Source: Arthrobacter sp. B0490 (GTDB taxonomy: Bacteria; Actinomycetota; Actinomycetes; Actinomycetales; Micrococcaceae). Taken from it: a DNA stretch of 64,000 bases. Within the stretch, counting starts at the first letter, position 1, and the number at the start of each line of letters is the position of its first letter. The notes under the pieces are model-generated. The model was not told the DNA's origin, did no database searches, and saw only the letters and a program-made list of their open reading frames with translations. The translations under genes were made by a program, and so were the position numbers. Positions 62,376 through 64,000 of the stretch are shown here, one piece after another. The stretch is taken from positions 186,001 to 250,000 of the forward strand of contig NZ_PJIR01000004.1 in the NCBI RefSeq assembly GCF_002929355.1. Reading direction: 5' to 3'.

Positions 62376-64000
62376 ATGACACAACGGAGAAAAGCCGGTC
62401 AGGGGCGCAGCACCCTGCGCGCTGCCACGGCTATCGTGCTGGGCCTGCCGTTACTGGTGACATCGACGGCCATCGCGCCCGCCGCCTTCGCGGCACCGGT
62501 CCCGGCCACCTCGCTCACGCCCCAGAAGGCGCCGGCCAAGGAGCTGGACCCCGCGCAGTACCCCGACGGCAAGTACATCGTCGTGCTCGCCGACAAGCCC
62601 GTCGCCACCTACGAGGGCGGCGTGGCCGGCATGGCACCGACGAAGCCCCAGGACGGCGCAAAGCTCGATGCCGCCGCAGCGAACGTGCAGCAGTACTCCG
62701 AGTTCCTCGAGACCAAGCAGCAGGAAGTCGCCGCCGAGAAGAACGTCGACATCAAGCGCACCTACACGGCCGCGATCAACGGTTTCGCCGCGGACCTCAG
62801 CACCGACCAGGCCGTCGAACTGGCCAAGAGCGACAAGGTGCTCCTCGTGGCACCGGATGTCGAGAACGCGCCGGACTACTCGAGCATCGACTTCCTCGGC
62901 CTGAGCGGCAACAAGGGCATCTGGAAGAGCCAGTTCGGTGGCGAGAAGAACGCCGGCGCCGGGACCGTCGTCGGTGTCATCGACACGGGCTACGCGCCCG
63001 ACAACCCCTTCTTCGCCGGCAGCCCCGTCAAGCCGCTGAAGGGCAATTCCCAGCCCAAGGTGGGCGAGCCCTACCTCGACGCGACCGGCGAGATCGCCAT
63101 GCTCAAGTCCGACGGCAGCACCTTCGTCGGCGACTGCCAGGTCGGCGAGGGCTTCGACGGCAGCCTCTGCAACTCGAAGGTCGTCTCGGCCCAGTACTTC
63201 GCGGACGCGTTCCTCGCGAGTGTGCCCGAAGCCGACCGCGCACCCCAGGAAGTCCTCTCGCCCGTCGACATCGACAACCACGGCACGCACACGGCCAGCA
63301 CGGCCGCCGGCAACGCGGGTGTGACCCAGACCGTGGACGGCCGTAACTTCGGCGTCTCCTCGGGTGTCGCCCCGGCCGCCAAGATCTCCGTCTACAAGAC
63401 CTGCTGGGAGGACAACGACGCCGACACCGGTGGCTGCTACTCCTCCGCCGCCATCGATGCCATCAACCAGGCCATCCTCGACGGCGTCGACGTCCTCAAC
63501 TACTCGATCTCGGGCAGCACGACGACGACGACGGACCCCGTGTCCCTGGCGTTCCTCTCCGCCACGTCGGCGGGCATCTTCGTCGCCGCCTCGGCAGGCA
63601 ACTCCGGCCCCACGGCCAGCACCGTCAACCACGGCGCCCCGTGGATGACCACCGTCGCCGCCAGCACGTTCAACAACGAACTGCAGGGCACGGCCGAGTT
63701 CTCCGACGGCACCAAGTACCGCGGTGCCTCGATCATGCGCGCCGGCGTCCCCGCCAGCCCGGTCGTCCTCGCAGCCAACGCCGCTGCGGCGGGCGCGGTG
63801 TCGCCCCAGCTGTGCGGCCCCAACACCCTGGATCCCGCGAAGGTCGCCGGCAAGATCGTGGTCTGCGACCGCGGCGTCGTCGACCGCACCGCCAAGAGCG
63901 CCGAGGTCAAGCGCGGTGGCGGTGTGGGCATGATCCTCGTGAACCTCATCGACTCCTCGACGGACACCGACCAGCACGTCGTCCCCACGGTGCACGTCAA
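62376..64000 (+). CDS. Secreted S8 family serine peptidase with PA domain (partial)
   Basis: The first 541 codons of a subtilase run off the right edge. A signal peptide ends near AFAAP (about residue 40). An I9-type inhibitory propeptide follows (KYIVVLADKPVATYEGG to about 165). The peptidase domain has Asp203 in GVIDTGYAP, His302 in DNHGTHTAS and the oxyanion Asn409 in SAGNSGP. From about 430 a PA domain begins (VAGKIVVCDRG). The catalytic Ser lies beyond the window. A CRP-type site upstream suggests cAMP or nutrient control. Confidence 0.93.
   Translation, partial: MTQRRKAGQGRSTLRAATAIVLGLPLLVTSTAIAPAAFAAPVPATSLTPQKAPAKELDPAQYPDGKYIVVLADKPVATYEGGVAGMAPTKPQDGAKLDAAAANVQQYSEFLETKQQEVAAEKNVDIKRTYTAAINGFAADLSTDQAVELAKSDKVLLVAPDVENAPDYSSIDFLGLSGNKGIWKSQFGGEKNAGAGTVVGVIDTGYAPDNPFFAGSPVKPLKGNSQPKVGEPYLDATGEIAMLKSDGSTFVGDCQVGEGFDGSLCNSKVVSAQYFADAFLASVPEADRAPQEVLSPVDIDNHGTHTASTAAGNAGVTQTVDGRNFGVSSGVAPAAKISVYKTCWEDNDADTGGCYSSAAIDAINQAILDGVDVLNYSISGSTTTTTDPVSLAFLSATSAGIFVAASAGNSGPTASTVNHGAPWMTTVAASTFNNELQGTAEFSDGTKYRGASIMRAGVPASPVVLAANAAAAGAVSPQLCGPNTLDPAKVAGKIVVCDRGVVDRTAKSAEVKRGGGVGMILVNLIDSSTDTDQHVVPTVHV

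Overview
This window is high-GC DNA with tightly packed genes, many ATGA or GTGA start/stop overlaps, frequent GTG starts and several apparently leaderless starts. The gene content points to an actinobacterium of the Micrococcaceae (Arthrobacter group). It includes an Asp23/AmaP envelope cluster, DUF3151, DUF2236, DUF427, DUF1206 and DUF1990 proteins, a BldC-like regulator, a class-F-like sortase, an SSI-type inhibitor, and CUT2 sugar transporters of the ChvE/MmsAB kind. No tRNA, rRNA, CRISPR array, insertion sequence or prophage gene was seen. The window looks like ordinary chromosome rich in sugar and sulfur uptake.

Layout. 1-2.6 kb: the end of an unknown gene, then an Asp23/DUF2273/AmaP-like envelope-stress operon. 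2.6-7.2 kb: an alpha-glucoside-type (CUT1) ABC importer without its own ATPase, ending in a LacI regulator. 7.3-9.8 kb (minus): a conserved hypothetical, exonuclease III and NAD synthetase. 10.2-18.4 kb (minus): a seven-gene operon of CUT2 importer, two TIM-barrel isomerase/lyase-like proteins and one Gfo/Idh/MocA dehydrogenase resembling levoglucosan dehydrogenases, with a divergent ROK repressor at 18.5-19.7 kb. 19.8-24.6 kb: pyrE, a Tat-exported alpha/beta hydrolase, a HAD phosphatase, a SpoU methyltransferase, fba and DUF3151. 24.8-27.5 kb: small regulators (BldC-like, DUF2975 with XRE), DUF2236 and a hypothetical. 27.6-31.4 kb: purA with a structured leader, a SurA-like lipoprotein, DUF427 and a nitrilase.

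31.4-40.7 kb is a complete L-arabinose unit: a LacI-type repressor, araB-araD-araA, and a ChvE/MmsA/MmsB importer, with a promoter and operator visible upstream of araB. 40.8-42.95 kb encodes an ECF-like sigma factor and a translationally coupled membrane protein carrying two kinds of expanded tandem repeat.

42.9-53.3 kb is an organosulfur region with two SAM-riboswitch-like leaders on the minus strand. One precedes sfnG-metY-CoA-binding protein. The other precedes an SsuB/SsuA/SsuC-type importer followed by an AMP-forming acetyl-CoA synthetase. In both leaders the 3' strand of the closing helix runs into the Shine-Dalgarno sequence. Between the two operons lies a LysM/NlpC-like cell-wall protein preceded by a c-di-AMP (ydaO-type) riboswitch.

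53.3-56.9 kb holds DUF1206, DUF1990, and a secreted protein followed by a sortase-like enzyme. The pair looks like a substrate/enzyme couple with a non-LPXTG tail and a sortase lacking the usual arginine loop. 57.0-60.4 kb (minus) is purS-purQ-purL. 60.5-64 kb holds an SSI-type protease inhibitor lipoprotein, a conserved protein, and the first 541 codons of a secreted subtilase preceded by a perfect CRP-type palindrome. All names rest on recognition of motifs and gene order by eye; no database search was possible.
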